A stretch of DNA of 41,943 bases from Shewanella sp. NIFS-20-20 (lineage in GTDB: Bacteria; Pseudomonadota; Gammaproteobacteria; Enterobacterales; Shewanellaceae). The stretch lies in the NCBI RefSeq assembly GCF_019209865.1, contig NZ_JAHUTT010000034.1, positions 1-41,943 of the forward strand, written 5' to 3'. Below are positions 16,669 to 25,956 of this stretch, in pieces. A program made the translations under genes and the position numbers. The notes beneath the pieces were generated by a model. It was not told the DNA's origin. It saw nothing but the letters and a program-made list of their open reading frames with translations, and made no database searches. The stretch's first letter is position 1. Every line of letters begins with the position of its first letter.

Positions 16669-16713
16669 AGTACTTAGTACTCCTTGTTGGGTATTTTAAA
16701 ATACGAATATTCG
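16669..16713. repeat. run of AT-rich palindromes in the dmsE leader
   Basis: Three palindromes lie in tandem: AGTACTTAGTACT (16669-16681), GTATTTTAAAATAC (16691-16704) and CGAATATTCG (16704-16713). They lie between the inferred transcription start and the dmsE ATG. They could be operator half-sites or leader hairpins. Confidence 0.45.
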
Positions 16714-16719
16714 AGAATA

Positions 16720-16793
16720 GGGGTTGTTATTTTCCGTAGATGAAAATCTGGGATCTTGTCAACAATTAGCCTCAATATAGGGGGTGGCTCACA
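16720..16793 (-). promoter_or_regulatory. dmsE promoter region
   Basis: On the minus strand TTGACA (16762-16757) is a perfect -35 element, with TACGGA (16738-16733) as a weak -10 after 18 bases. A TCACA CRP half-site at 16789-16793 lies about 60 bases before the inferred start; its other half is poor. GGGGTTGTTA, CCTCAA and TCACA occur at the same spacing as upstream of dmsA1, suggesting shared control of both clusters. Confidence 0.55.
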
Positions 16794-16968
16794 CAATATC
16801 CGCCATTAATCCTCGCAATTGAATTACAGTAAATCATTGAAAAGTAAAAATTTAAATAACACACATGTAAAGAAGTAGTTAACATCGTTCAGTCAATGTA
16901 AATACTGAGGTTAACGGTACTTAGTCGCTGTGCAGCTGAGAAAGGATACCCACTTCAAAGTTTTGCAA

Positions 16969-17012
16969 ATATTCATAATTGGTTAGCCTAAAGACTAACC
17001 AATTATGAATAT
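16969..17012 (-). terminator. 18-bp perfect inverted repeat after the LysR gene
   Basis: The arms 16969-16986 and 16995-17012 are perfectly complementary over 18 bases with an eight-base loop. It begins four bases after the LysR-type gene stop. It is AT-rich and lacks a T-run, so the terminator call rests on stem length and position. Confidence 0.5.
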
Positions 17013-17015
17013 AAA

Positions 17016-17972
17016 TTACTCGCAAATTTGCTTAGCTAAGTAGTCTTTAATCGCCGAAACTAAGAGTGGAGGAATTTTATCTTGGCGGTCTTGACGACAA
17101 ATACAACTGTATTTCGCCGCGGGCATGACGTGGTGCAAGCGCGCAAACTCAAGCTTTGATAAGGGCGCCATTTTAATCCCTGGAAATTTCGCCATAAACT
17201 CGGCCGCGCAACGCGCCCCCAATAATGCCGTACTCTCTCCATCAATAATGGCTTCAGCCAAGGTTGCCAAGCTGGCGCCACGCTGACTGACCACCAAGGG
17301 GAAACCTAACTCTTTAGCACAAGCTTCCATCGGATCGAGGAGATCGTTAAAGCCCGGGGTTTGTGTCACTAAGTATGGGTAATTCGCTATGTTCTCAATG
17401 GTTTGGTCGGTTTCCCAAATGGGGTGTTGCTCATTGGCAACCAAGAATACCACCTCATTTTGCGCAATATAATCCGCTTCAACCATGCTGACGCCTTGCT
17501 TTGAGCAGTCGCTGGTGCGGGTGCAATCTCGGCTTGTAATCGCTAAACAAACATTGCCTTTGATGACGTCCTCACAAATCGCTCGGCGACTTGGCTTTAT
17601 CACTATGGTGATATTGGGGTAATTTAACGCTATGGTTCGCTGCAGATACTCAGGCAAGCCCACCGAGAATAGGGCCGGCACGGCAATCACGCATTCATGC
17701 ACTTGCACTTGGCGCCGATTGAGCTCAATCAACTGATCTGTTAACTGGGTCATTTGCTTAATCAAGGGGTAGAGCTGATGGGCTCTTTCCGTTGGCAAAA
17801 AGCCGGCTTTTTTTCGAATAAATAAGGTATCGGCATAGATGTCTCGTAGTACCGCCAAATACCGACTGACCTTGGATTGAGATATTTGATACATCTCAGA
17901 CACCAAGCGCGCGCTCCCAGTTTCATAAATAGACGTAAACACAAACAATGCTCGCAACTCTTGATCTAACAT
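17016..17972 (-). CDS. LysR-family transcriptional regulator
   Basis: About 318 residues from the ATG at 17972, which has GGGA nine bases upstream; an ATG at 17987 lacks a ribosome site. The N-terminus is a LysR helix-turn-helix (ALFVFTSIYETGSARLVSEM, then SQSKVSRYLAVLRDIYADTL with FIRKKAGFLPT). The remainder is the two-lobe effector domain. The gene is transcribed toward dmsE and is separated from it by a perfect hairpin and the dmsE promoter, so it may regulate the dms unit. This is inference from position only. The effector is unknown. Confidence 0.88.
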   Translation of the reverse strand: MLDQELRALFVFTSIYETGSARLVSEMYQISQSKVSRYLAVLRDIYADTLFIRKKAGFLPTERAHQLYPLIKQMTQLTDQLIELNRRQVQVHECVIAVPALFSVGLPEYLQRTIALNYPNITIVIKPSRRAICEDVIKGNVCLAITSRDCTRTSDCSKQGVSMVEADYIAQNEVVFLVANEQHPIWETDQTIENIANYPYLVTQTPGFNDLLDPMEACAKELGFPLVVSQRGASLATLAEAIIDGESTALLGARCAAEFMAKFPGIKMAPLSKLEFARLHHVMPAAKYSCICRQDRQDKIPPLLVSAIKDYLAKQICE

Positions 17973-18242
17973 GTCAGCTATTCCCATTATTTTTTTGCGA
18001 GAGTATAGGTCGCAAACCCTGCAGCCATTGTGATAAGCAGCTTGGTTTTGACATGAAATTGACGTTTTTATAATTTTAAATATCTAAAATCCAGCCGACA
18101 CTTTTTTGTCACCCAAAAAACCGAAACCGGCGCCGTATCGTAGGCGTAACCTCGCGTTTCAGGTTACACTCTGGGTTTTGATTATCTAAGGTAAATCTCA
18201 GATAATTGGCCTTTTGTTCTCGCGATTCAGGATTGTCACGCC

Positions 18243-19958
18243 ATGCAAATTCAACACACAGCCGAACTCAACCTGTTATGGGGCTCAATGATCCTCGACG
18301 AGCTTGCTCGGCTTGGCGTCAAGCATGTGTGTATGGCGCCGGGCTCACGGTCAACCCCGTTAACATTGGCCGCGGCCAACCAAGATAAGCTAAAACAGCA
18401 TCTGCACTTTGATGAACGTGGTCTCGGTTTTTTAGCCTTAGGCTTAGCCAAAGCCAGTCGGGCGCCCGTCGCTATCATCACCACCTCAGGCACCGCCGTC
18501 GCCAACTTATACCCCGCCATCGTCGAAGCATGGTTAACTCAAGTGCCTTTGATTGTACTGTCAGGCGACAGACCCCCTGAATTATTAGACTGCGGCGCCA
18601 ATCAAGCCATAGTGCAAGCCGGCATTTTCGCGGGCTATGCCCGGCCAATAAACCTGCCAACCCCAGATTGGCAAATTCCGCCGCACGCGTTATTGACCCA
18701 AATCGATGAGGCGGTCAGCAACCTACAACAGCCCTTGCACATCAACTGCATGTATCGCGAACCCTTGTACCCAAAGGAAGTCAGCACCCAAGTCGTTGGT
18801 GACTATCTCCAAGGGGTAAGCGCTTGGCATCACTCATCTCAGCCCTATTGCCAACACCCTAGCTGGCAGGCCAACGCCCTGCCGAGTGCCCAGCAAATCG
18901 CCGAATTCAGTCACGCCAAAGGGGTGATCGTGGCTGGCACCTTAAGTCCACAGCAGCAGCCGCAACAACTACTGGCACTGGCAAAACAGCTAGGTTGGCC
19001 CTTGTTGGTGGATGCCCAAAGTCAATTACGTCAAGACCATGACACTGTGCATCACATTGATCAGTTATTACAGCACCCCCAAGCTAGCGCCCTGCTGCAA
19101 CAGGCTGAACATGTATTGGTGTTTGGTGGCCGCTTATTGTCAAAACGCTTAATTCAATATTTAGCCGAACAACCATGGCATGCCTATTGGCAAGTGCTGC
19201 CGACTCAGCAACGGCTCGATCCCAGCCATCAGTCGAAATTAGTACTGCACTGTTCATTGACGAGTCTATGCCAACAAGGTTGGGGACCCTCTCCCCATAA
19301 CAATTGGGCCGCGGCGCTGGAGACTTACCAGCAACAGCTAGAGCAGCGATTGCTTGAGCATATCGACCAAGGGGAATTCGGCGAAGCCCAAGTCGTACGC
19401 CATTTCAGTGCTCATGGAGACTTAAACCAACTCTTCATTGGTAACAGTTTACCGGTGCGTTTATTTGATATGTATGCCCGTTGTCGCGACACCCCTTTGC
19501 CTGTCTATACCAATCGTGGTGCCTCAGGTATCGATGGCTTACTGGCGACGGCCTGCGGCATTGCGATGGCGAGCCCAGGCATCACCGGCTTGCTGATCGG
19601 TGATTTATCTCAATTGCACGATCTCAATTCAATGGCGTTAGCCAAGCAGGTATCCGAGCCGTTAGTGATAGTGATCCTGAATAATGACGGCGGAAATATC
19701 TTTAATCTTTTACCTGTTCCTAACGAGGCATTACGCCAGCAGTATTATCGTTTGAGTCACGGCTTGAGCTTTGCCGGGGTGAGCCAGATGTTTAGCCTGC
19801 CATACCACAAAGTTCTTGATCTTAATGCCTTTACCCACGCACTCGCTCAAGCGCAACTGCACCCTGGGGCGTCGGTGATTGAAGTGTTTGTGGCACCAGA
19901 ACAAGCCAGTAACCAAATTGCCGCCCTTGGCCAGCTTATTCGGCATAGCCCATGCTAA
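18243..19958 (+). CDS. menD: MenD, SEPHCHC synthase
   Basis: A 571-residue thiamine-diphosphate enzyme that joins isochorismate and 2-oxoglutarate, the first committed step of menaquinone synthesis. Visible motifs are [10 protein letters not shown] near residue 32, [18 protein letters not shown] with the catalytic-region glutamate, and a C-terminal diphosphate-binding region ([14 protein letters not shown] through [14 protein letters not shown]). Length fits the family. It overlaps menH by seven bases (ATGCTAA). Menaquinone is the quinone used by CymA and anaerobic respiration in Shewanella, which links this operon to cymA and the dms genes in the window. No menF or menB is present here. Confidence 0.97.
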   Translation: MQIQHTAELNLLWGSMILDELARLGVKHVCMAPGSRSTPLTLAAANQDKLKQHLHFDERGLGFLALGLAKASRAPVAIITTSGTAVANLYPAIVEAWLTQVPLIVLSGDRPPELLDCGANQAIVQAGIFAGYARPINLPTPDWQIPPHALLTQIDEAVSNLQQPLHINCMYREPLYPKEVSTQVVGDYLQGVSAWHHSSQPYCQHPSWQANALPSAQQIAEFSHAKGVIVAGTLSPQQQPQQLLALAKQLGWPLLVDAQSQLRQDHDTVHHIDQLLQHPQASALLQQAEHVLVFGGRLLSKRLIQYLAEQPWHAYWQVLPTQQRLDPSHQSKLVLHCSLTSLCQQGWGPSPHNNWAAALETYQQQLEQRLLEHIDQGEFGEAQVVRHFSAHGDLNQLFIGNSLPVRLFDMYARCRDTPLPVYTNRGASGIDGLLATACGIAMASPGITGLLIGDLSQLHDLNSMALAKQVSEPLVIVILNNDGGNIFNLLPVPNEALRQQYYRLSHGLSFAGVSQMFSLPYHKVLDLNAFTHALAQAQLHPGASVIEVFVAPEQASNQIAALGQLIRHSPC

Positions 19959-20740
19959 TCTCAGATAGCCTGCATTGGCAGTGCCATGGGGATAAATCGT
20001 TGCCGCCTTTGGTATTGCTGCACGGATTTCTAGGCAGTGCCGCAGATTGGCAAGACTATGTTGGCTACCTCAGTCACCAATGCTATTGCATTTGTATCGA
20101 CTTACCCGGGCATGGGGGCAGCCGCGCGGTCTCGCTCCCAACCCCAGGGTTGATGCCCTGCGCCGAACTGATTTTGACCCTGTTAGCGCAATTGGGAATT
20201 GAACGTTTCCATTTGCAAGGTTACTCACTTGGTGGGCGCGTCGCCTTGCACATCGCCAAGCGCGCCCCGCATGCGCTTCTGTCTTTGCACTTAGAATCTT
20301 GCCATCCCGGCCTATTGAGCGCAGATGAGCGCGCAACCCGACTGGCGGCGGATCACCTATGGGCGCAGCAATTATTGAGTCAGCCGTTAGCCGATTTTTT
20401 AGCGGCTTGGTACCAGCAAGCGGTATTTACTGATTTATCCACTGCCCAGCGCCAAGCATTAATAGCCAAGCGGAGTCAGAATGACGCCGCGGCCCTACAC
20501 CATTGTTATTGCAGCACCTCGCTTGGGCTACAGCAAAATATGCGAGCAGTGCCCGCCTCGCTCGACTGTCACTTTTATGCCGGTAGTGATGACGCCAAGT
20601 TTCTCGCCTTAGCTCAGCAATGGCAACAATCGGCGGGCCCGACATGTCACCTCATTAGCCATGCTGGTCACAATATTCACCAGGCCGCGCCCCGCGCACT
20701 GGCTCACAAGGTACTCACTCATATTTATCAAGGAAGCTAA
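19952..20740 (+). CDS. menH: MenH, SHCHC synthase (alpha/beta hydrolase)
   Basis: A 262-residue alpha/beta-hydrolase-fold protein that eliminates pyruvate from SEPHCHC to form SHCHC. It shows the oxyanion loop [15 protein letters not shown], the nucleophile elbow [11 protein letters not shown] and a C-terminal catalytic histidine in SHAGHNIHQ. It overlaps the menD stop and lies four bases before menC, so translation is probably coupled. Family members outside the men operon can be general esterases, but this position makes MenH very likely. Confidence 0.94.
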   Translation: MLISDSLHWQCHGDKSLPPLVLLHGFLGSAADWQDYVGYLSHQCYCICIDLPGHGGSRAVSLPTPGLMPCAELILTLLAQLGIERFHLQGYSLGGRVALHIAKRAPHALLSLHLESCHPGLLSADERATRLAADHLWAQQLLSQPLADFLAAWYQQAVFTDLSTAQRQALIAKRSQNDAAALHHCYCSTSLGLQQNMRAVPASLDCHFYAGSDDAKFLALAQQWQQSAGPTCHLISHAGHNIHQAAPRALAHKVLTHIYQGS

Positions 20741-20744
20741 TTCG

Positions 20745-21794
20745 ATGACGCTGGAATATATTGGCTTATTTCGTTACCAAATTGCATTACACCCCAGTTT
20801 GCCCGTGGCGAGCCAGCGCATCGATCAGCGCCAGGGATTGGTGTTACACCTCGCCACGGCCACGGCCTCTACGTCGGTAGAGATAGCCCCATTATCGGGC
20901 CTCGATGAACAGCAGCAGCCTCTTAGCGGCTTTAGCCGAGAGACTCTGGCCGAGGTAGAAGAGCAGCTCCAGCAACTATTGCCCACGCTATTACATCAAG
21001 CAACCGATAACTTATTGGACAAGGTTGGCGGTCAATATCCTAGCCTAGATTATGGCTTGAGTCTCGCGCATGCCAAGCTCAGCGGCCTACTGCAACCCGC
21101 CAGAATCGCCCCCGAAAGCATCGGCTTATTCTATGGTTTACCCGACGAGAGCGACGCTGATGTCCAAGAAAGATTGACCCAATTCTTGGCGCACTATTCA
21201 GGGCACTTTCTCAAAATTAAGGTCGGCCATCGCCCTTGGCCACAAGATTTAGCATTAATTTATCAAGTGCTGGCGCGACGGCCGCATCTGCGCTTACGAC
21301 TGGATGCTAATCAGCAATATTCGCTGGCAGATGCCATCGACTTTTGCGCCAGCTTGCCCCATGGCAGTATCGATTATATTGAAGAACCTTGCGCTCACCC
21401 CATCGATAGCCAAACCGTCTATCAAGCCACGGGCATTGGTTTTGCTTTGGATGAAACCCTATGCCAACCCAATTACCACTATCAAGCATACGCTGGGCTA
21501 AGCGCGCTGGTATTAAAACCTATGCTGATTGGCGATCTGGCGCGGTTGCAGACTATGATTAACAGCGCGGCACAAGATGGTGTGCGCTGCGTCCTCAGCT
21601 CTGCGCTGGAGTCATCTTTGGGGATCCATGATTTAATTGACCTCAGTGCCCAATTAACGCCAGATGACGCGCCAGGGGTCGACACATTAAGGCCATTTAG
21701 CCATGACTTACTGGTCGCTAGCGCCGCTAAGCCTTGCTTAACGCTCGCCGATCTTACGCCAGTACTCACCTTGGGCCAACGGGTAACCCTATGA
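20745..21794 (+). CDS. menC: MenC, o-succinylbenzoate synthase
   Basis: A roughly 349-residue enolase-superfamily enzyme that dehydrates SHCHC to o-succinylbenzoate. The expected motifs are in order: KIKVG (catalytic lysine), RLDANQQ, DYIEEP and ALDET with the metal ligands, then ALVLKPMLIG (second lysine) and SALESSLG. The ATG at 20745 follows AGGAAG and begins just after the menH stop; an upstream in-frame ATG at 20661 overlaps menH and is rejected. It overlaps menE by four bases (ATGA). Confidence 0.95.
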   Translation: MTLEYIGLFRYQIALHPSLPVASQRIDQRQGLVLHLATATASTSVEIAPLSGLDEQQQPLSGFSRETLAEVEEQLQQLLPTLLHQATDNLLDKVGGQYPSLDYGLSLAHAKLSGLLQPARIAPESIGLFYGLPDESDADVQERLTQFLAHYSGHFLKIKVGHRPWPQDLALIYQVLARRPHLRLRLDANQQYSLADAIDFCASLPHGSIDYIEEPCAHPIDSQTVYQATGIGFALDETLCQPNYHYQAYAGLSALVLKPMLIGDLARLQTMINSAAQDGVRCVLSSALESSLGIHDLIDLSAQLTPDDAPGVDTLRPFSHDLLVASAAKPCLTLADLTPVLTLGQRVTL

Positions 21795-23152
21795 TCTCAC
21801 CCTTGCACCACACCGCCGAGCAACACCCTAATTTACTGGCTGTCAGTAGCGCCGATCTTAACCTGAGCTATCGGCAACTCAGTGCGCGGGTGCTCGCCCT
21901 CGGGCACTCATTGCGACAGATGGGCTTAGGGCCGGGCAGTCGCTTAGCGGTGATTAGCCACAACAGTCTCGAAATGATGATGTTATATTGGGCCTGCATT
22001 GATGAGTCCATTTTATTTGTGCCGATTTCGCCACGATTCCCACTGGCACAAGCAAATCAATTATTAGGGCGTTTAGGCATAGATCATCTCTATAGCCAAC
22101 AGCCGTTGCCCGGCATTGAGGCCAGTCTAATCGCGCCAGAGTTTAGTGGCCAACTGGCGATGCCGGCGCCCAATATTGATGAAAATAAACCGGCCAATAT
22201 TATCTTTACCTCTGGCTCCAGTGGCAGCCCCAAGGCCGCCGTCCACAGCTTAGCGAATCATATTCACAGCGCCCAAGGGGCGGTGCACATGATCCCGTTG
22301 AATGCCGGCGACTGCTGGGGGTTATCTCTGCCACTGTTTCATATCGGAGGCTTGGCTATCATTAATCGCTGCGCTCTGGCTGGCGCCTGCGTGCAGTTAA
22401 TTGACCCACAACACAGCTTAGCTAGCCAAATTGCACAGGTAACGCACCTGTCGCTTGTCCCCACCCAATTACAGCGCTTGCTCGAGCAGCAATGCCAACT
22501 AAGCAGCCTAAAAGCCGTATTACTCGGTGGTGGCTCAGTGTCAAAGTCACTCCAAACTGAGCTAGTTGCGCGCCAACTCAATGCCTATTGTAGCTATGGC
22601 ATGACCGAAATGAGCTCGCAAATTTGTACCGGCGTGGCCAATACTCAAGGCTTGTCGGGGCGCTTGCTGCCTCAGCGGCAATTAACGATCCGTGAGGGCG
22701 TGATCTGGGTGAAAGGGCCAACCTTGTGCTTGGGGTATTTAACTGCCCAAGGAATAGCACTGCCAGTCGATCAACACGGCTGGTTTTGCACCGCCGATTG
22801 CGGTCATTGGAGCGAGGATGGTCAACTGCAGATAACAGGTCGGGTCGACAATATGTTTATTTGTGGCGGTGAGAATGTCCATCCAGAAGAGATTGAAGCC
22901 CAGTTAACCGCGCTGGCTGAAATTGAGGCGGCCATCGTATTTGCCGAGCCCGATGTCGAGTTTGGCCATTTACCCGCCGCCATTATTCGTTGGGCGAGCG
23001 CTACACGCCTGAGCCCCAATGAGCTGGATGCTAAGCTAACCGCTAATATCGCCCGATTTAAACGGCCACGCCATTATTATGAGTGGCCGACAACGGTGCA
23101 ACAAACAGGCATTAAGGTCAATCGCCAACAAGTGATCGCCGCGATCAAATAA
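21791..23152 (+). CDS. menE: MenE, o-succinylbenzoate-CoA ligase
   Basis: A roughly 453-residue adenylate-forming enzyme that activates o-succinylbenzoate as its CoA thioester. Its motifs are the ATP loop IIFTSGSSGSPKAAVHS, the A5-type YCSYGMTEMSS, the hinge ITGRVDNMFICGGENVHPEE, and the C-terminal lysine in TGIKVNRQQV. The start at 21791 shares ATGA with the menC stop; an earlier in-frame ATG at 21734 would overlap menC by 60 bases. It is the last gene before a strong bidirectional terminator. Confidence 0.95.
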   Translation: MISPLHHTAEQHPNLLAVSSADLNLSYRQLSARVLALGHSLRQMGLGPGSRLAVISHNSLEMMMLYWACIDESILFVPISPRFPLAQANQLLGRLGIDHLYSQQPLPGIEASLIAPEFSGQLAMPAPNIDENKPANIIFTSGSSGSPKAAVHSLANHIHSAQGAVHMIPLNAGDCWGLSLPLFHIGGLAIINRCALAGACVQLIDPQHSLASQIAQVTHLSLVPTQLQRLLEQQCQLSSLKAVLLGGGSVSKSLQTELVARQLNAYCSYGMTEMSSQICTGVANTQGLSGRLLPQRQLTIREGVIWVKGPTLCLGYLTAQGIALPVDQHGWFCTADCGHWSEDGQLQITGRVDNMFICGGENVHPEEIEAQLTALAEIEAAIVFAEPDVEFGHLPAAIIRWASATRLSPNELDAKLTANIARFKRPRHYYEWPTTVQQTGIKVNRQQVIAAIK

Positions 23153-23164
23153 GCGCTAACAACC

Positions 23165-23193
23165 ACAAAAAAAGCCTGCTGATGCAGGCTTTT
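23165..23193. terminator. bidirectional terminator between menE and rpoH
   Basis: AAGCCTGC (23172-23179) pairs with GCAGGCTT (23184-23191) across a four-base loop, with an A-run on the left and T-run on the right. It can end both menE (plus) and rpoH (minus). Confidence 0.9.
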
Positions 23194-23219
23194 CATTAGG
23201 TGTCACACCAAGATGGCGC

Positions 23220-24080
23220 TTAAATCGACATTTGCAGTTTTAGCTTATTCATGGCGTTTTTCTCAAGCTGGCGAATTCGCTCTGCCGACACTTGATATTC
23301 TGCCGCTAACTCTTGCAGGGTGATCTTGTTGTCTTCATCTAACCAGCGCGCTTGTAAAATATGCTGGCTCCGTTCATCCAAGGTTTTAATCGCCGCCAAT
23401 AAACGCGATTGGGCATCGTTTTCCCAATTGTCGTTTTCCACTTGCGCAGCGATGTCAGAAGAGTGATCTTCTAAGAAATGCACTGGGGCATAATCTTGTT
23501 CATCATCATTATCGCTGGCTAAATCAAAGGCGGGATCTTGGGCCGCCATCCGCGACTCCATCTCGGTCACATCAGACTTACTGACACCAAGATTTTCTGC
23601 CACCATGCTCACTTCTTCATCGCTAAACCAACCTAAACGGGTTTTGGCTTTACGCAAATTGAAGAATAACTTACGTTGCGCTTTGGTGGTGGCAACTTTC
23701 ACAATTCGCCAGTTTTTCAACACGTATTCATGGATTTCGGCTTTAATCCAATGCACAGCAAACGACACCAAGCGTACACCGACATCGGGATCGAAACGCT
23801 TCACGGCCTTCATCAGACCTATGTTGCCCTCTTGAATAAGATCGGCTTGGGGTAAACCGTAACCGGCATAGCCACGAGCAACATGCACCACAAAACGCAA
23901 ATGCGACATAATCAGCTGCTTAGCCGCTTGGAGATCACCCGTTTGTTGCAGACGCTTAGCCAGCTCATATTCAGTTTCAGCATCCAGCATTGCAGTGCTG
24001 TTAACTGAGTGAACATAAGCCTCAAGACTGCCACTATTCAGGGGAACCATTAGCGCCATAGAGGAAGATTTCATTGTCAT
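23220..24080 (-). CDS. rpoH: heat-shock sigma factor RpoH (sigma-32)
   Basis: A 286-residue sigma-70-family factor. The RpoH-type signatures are [40 protein letters not shown], and the RpoH box area [15 protein letters not shown], followed by the region 4 helix-turn-helix ([14 protein letters not shown]). It directs RNA polymerase to heat-shock promoters. The start at 24080 has AGGAG five bases upstream. It lies after ftsX, the usual gammaproteobacterial order. CCCCATATA near 24123-24131 (minus strand) hints at a heat-shock-like -10, but no good -35 lies at the right spacing. Confidence 0.97.
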   Translation of the reverse strand: MTMKSSSMALMVPLNSGSLEAYVHSVNSTAMLDAETEYELAKRLQQTGDLQAAKQLIMSHLRFVVHVARGYAGYGLPQADLIQEGNIGLMKAVKRFDPDVGVRLVSFAVHWIKAEIHEYVLKNWRIVKVATTKAQRKLFFNLRKAKTRLGWFSDEEVSMVAENLGVSKSDVTEMESRMAAQDPAFDLASDNDDEQDYAPVHFLEDHSSDIAAQVENDNWENDAQSRLLAAIKTLDERSQHILQARWLDEDNKITLQELAAEYQVSAERIRQLEKNAMNKLKLQMSI

Positions 24081-24270
24081 TCACGCTCCTAAAACTTAAA
24101 TAAACCATAGACTAACGAGGTTTATATGGGGTGGTTATCACTCAAGATTGAGCGACAACCTGACGAACTATCGGATATCCGACGCTCGCTGTCAACCCAA
24201 TGGCACAATTGCATGCGAAAGGTTGAACAAGAATAGCTGCCTATTGTGCCCCATTTCTTATCTCAAACAA

Positions 24271-24286
24271 GTGAACAAAAGTTCAC
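24271..24286 (-). terminator. small hairpin after ftsX
   Basis: GTGAAC-AAAA-GTTCAC begins three bases after the ftsX stop. The stem is only six bases and no real T-run follows, so it may act as a weak terminator or only as an RNA-stabilising hairpin before rpoH. Confidence 0.35.
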
Positions 24287-24288
24287 CG

Positions 24289-25254
24289 TTAGGTCGGTTC
24301 GATATTGCGTAAATGCTGGCGTACGGAAAAATATGAACCCAACCAGCCCAGAAAAGAGGCCAACATCATTAATTGCAGCAACTCAGTAAACGACAAGGTT
24401 TGCATCTCTAGGCTCGATTGATAAAGGCCAAGCAATTCTGCCAGTGCAGAATCCAAGTACAGCACCAAAATATTAATAATCAACCACGCCAAGATGCCGC
24501 CAATCACCCCATACCAAATGCCGGTATATAAGAAGGGGCGCTGAATAAAGGCTTCGGTAGCGCCCACCAGCTTCATCACCTCGATTTCGGCACGACGCGC
24601 CATGATGGCTAAGCGAATGGTATTGCCTATCACCAAGACTACCGCCAGCACTAATAATGCCGCAATCGCCAATACGGTTTTCTGCAGTAGGTTAACCACG
24701 GCTTGCAAGCGTTCGAGCCACTCGATATCTAACCGGCCAAAACTGACTTCAGGCTCTTGTTGAAGCTTATCTAACAACTCGCGCGCACCAGCGGCACTGG
24801 AGTACATATGACTTGGAGTCACTAAGACCACCGCCGGCAGCGGATTGCTGTCGAGGTAATCGAGCGCCTCGCCAAAGCCCGACATGAGTTTGAACTCTTC
24901 TAAGGCTTGGGCGCGGCTAATGTAACGGAGCTCGCTGACTTCGGGGTAGACTTGGATCCGAGTCATTAAATTCTGGATGGATTGCTCACTGCGACCTTCA
25001 TCAATAAACAATGAGATCTCGGCCGCGCTGCCCCAGGACTCAGTGACGGTTTCGGCATTCTTCACCAATACCTGCAATGCCGCCGGTAAACTTAAGCTCA
25101 CCCCCAACACCGCCATGGTCATTAGTGATGACACTGGGTTACGCCACAATTCCCCTAAACTCGCCATCGCTTGCTGAATATGGCGCACAAAAAACATGAT
25201 AATGCGGCCGCTAATGGGTAATTTACTGCGACTCAATGACACCTGTGAAGACAT
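24289..25254 (-). CDS. ftsX: FtsX, cell-division ABC transporter-like membrane subunit
   Basis: A 321-residue inner-membrane protein with a cytoplasmic N-terminal arm, one membrane segment (MTMAVLGVSLSLPAALQVLV), a periplasmic domain of about 110 residues, and three further segments near the C-terminus, the usual FtsX topology. With FtsE it activates cell-wall amidases through EnvC at the septum. The motif RRAEIEVMKLVGAT in the last cytoplasmic loop is typical. It begins 18 bases after ftsE. Confidence 0.96.
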   Translation of the reverse strand: MSSQVSLSRSKLPISGRIIMFFVRHIQQAMASLGELWRNPVSSLMTMAVLGVSLSLPAALQVLVKNAETVTESWGSAAEISLFIDEGRSEQSIQNLMTRIQVYPEVSELRYISRAQALEEFKLMSGFGEALDYLDSNPLPAVVLVTPSHMYSSAAGARELLDKLQQEPEVSFGRLDIEWLERLQAVVNLLQKTVLAIAALLVLAVVLVIGNTIRLAIMARRAEIEVMKLVGATEAFIQRPFLYTGIWYGVIGGILAWLIINILVLYLDSALAELLGLYQSSLEMQTLSFTELLQLMMLASFLGWLGSYFSVRQHLRNIEPT

Positions 25255-25272
25255 GCAACATCCCGTTGTTAA

Positions 25273-25947
25273 TTAGGCCTGTGAAAGCTCTTGAGCACCT
25301 AACATCTGCCCCTGTTTTAAGGTTAAGGTCCGGTATTTCATCCGTGCAATTAAGCCTAAATCGTGGGTCGCAATCAATACGCTCGTCCCGGCAGCATTAA
25401 AGGTCTCAAATAAACGCAAGATATCCATGGATAATTTAGGATCCAAGTTACCGGTGGGCTCATCAGCCAACAACAAAGGTGGCTTATTGACAATCGCCCG
25501 AGCGATCCCCACTCGTTGCTGTTCGCCGCCTGATAACATCACCGGATTATGCTTATCTTTACCATAAAGGCCGACCATATCGAGCGCACCATCGACACGC
25601 TTACGGATCTCGCCAATGGAGAATCCTTCAATCACCAGTGGCAGGGCGACATTATCAAACACGCTTCTATCCATCAGTAGGTGATGGTTCTGGAAGATCA
25701 TGCCGATATCCCGACGCAGATAGGGAACATCACCACGCTTAATACCGGCAATATCATGGCCATTAATCATCACGCGGCCGGCACTGGCGCGTTCAATCAC
25801 AGAGATCAATTTAAGCAAGGTACTTTTGCCGGCACCACTGTGGCCAGTCAAGAAGGCCATTTCACCTTTTTTAAGATGAAAACTGACATCATTCAATGCT
25901 TTATGGCCGCCAGAATAGACCTTAGTTACCTGCTCAAATCGTATCAT
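25273..25947 (-). CDS. ftsE: FtsE, cell-division ATP-binding protein
   Basis: A 224-residue ABC ATPase with Walker A GHSGAGKST near residue 35, signature LSGGEQQR, Walker B LLLADEPTG and switch histidine ATHD. It partners FtsX to control septal peptidoglycan hydrolysis. It has AAGGA six bases before the ATG and begins nine bases after the ftsY stop, so ftsY-ftsE-ftsX form one operon. Confidence 0.97.
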   Translation of the reverse strand: MIRFEQVTKVYSGGHKALNDVSFHLKKGEMAFLTGHSGAGKSTLLKLISVIERASAGRVMINGHDIAGIKRGDVPYLRRDIGMIFQNHHLLMDRSVFDNVALPLVIEGFSIGEIRKRVDGALDMVGLYGKDKHNPVMLSGGEQQRVGIARAIVNKPPLLLADEPTGNLDPKLSMDILRLFETFNAAGTSVLIATHDLGLIARMKYRTLTLKQGQMLGAQELSQA

Positions 25948-25956
25948 GCTTGGTCC

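Noticed and set aside
24123..24165. CCCCATATA with CTTGAG upstream of rpoH, resembling a sigma-32 promoter
   Set aside because: The spacer between the two elements is about nine bases, too short for this promoter class.
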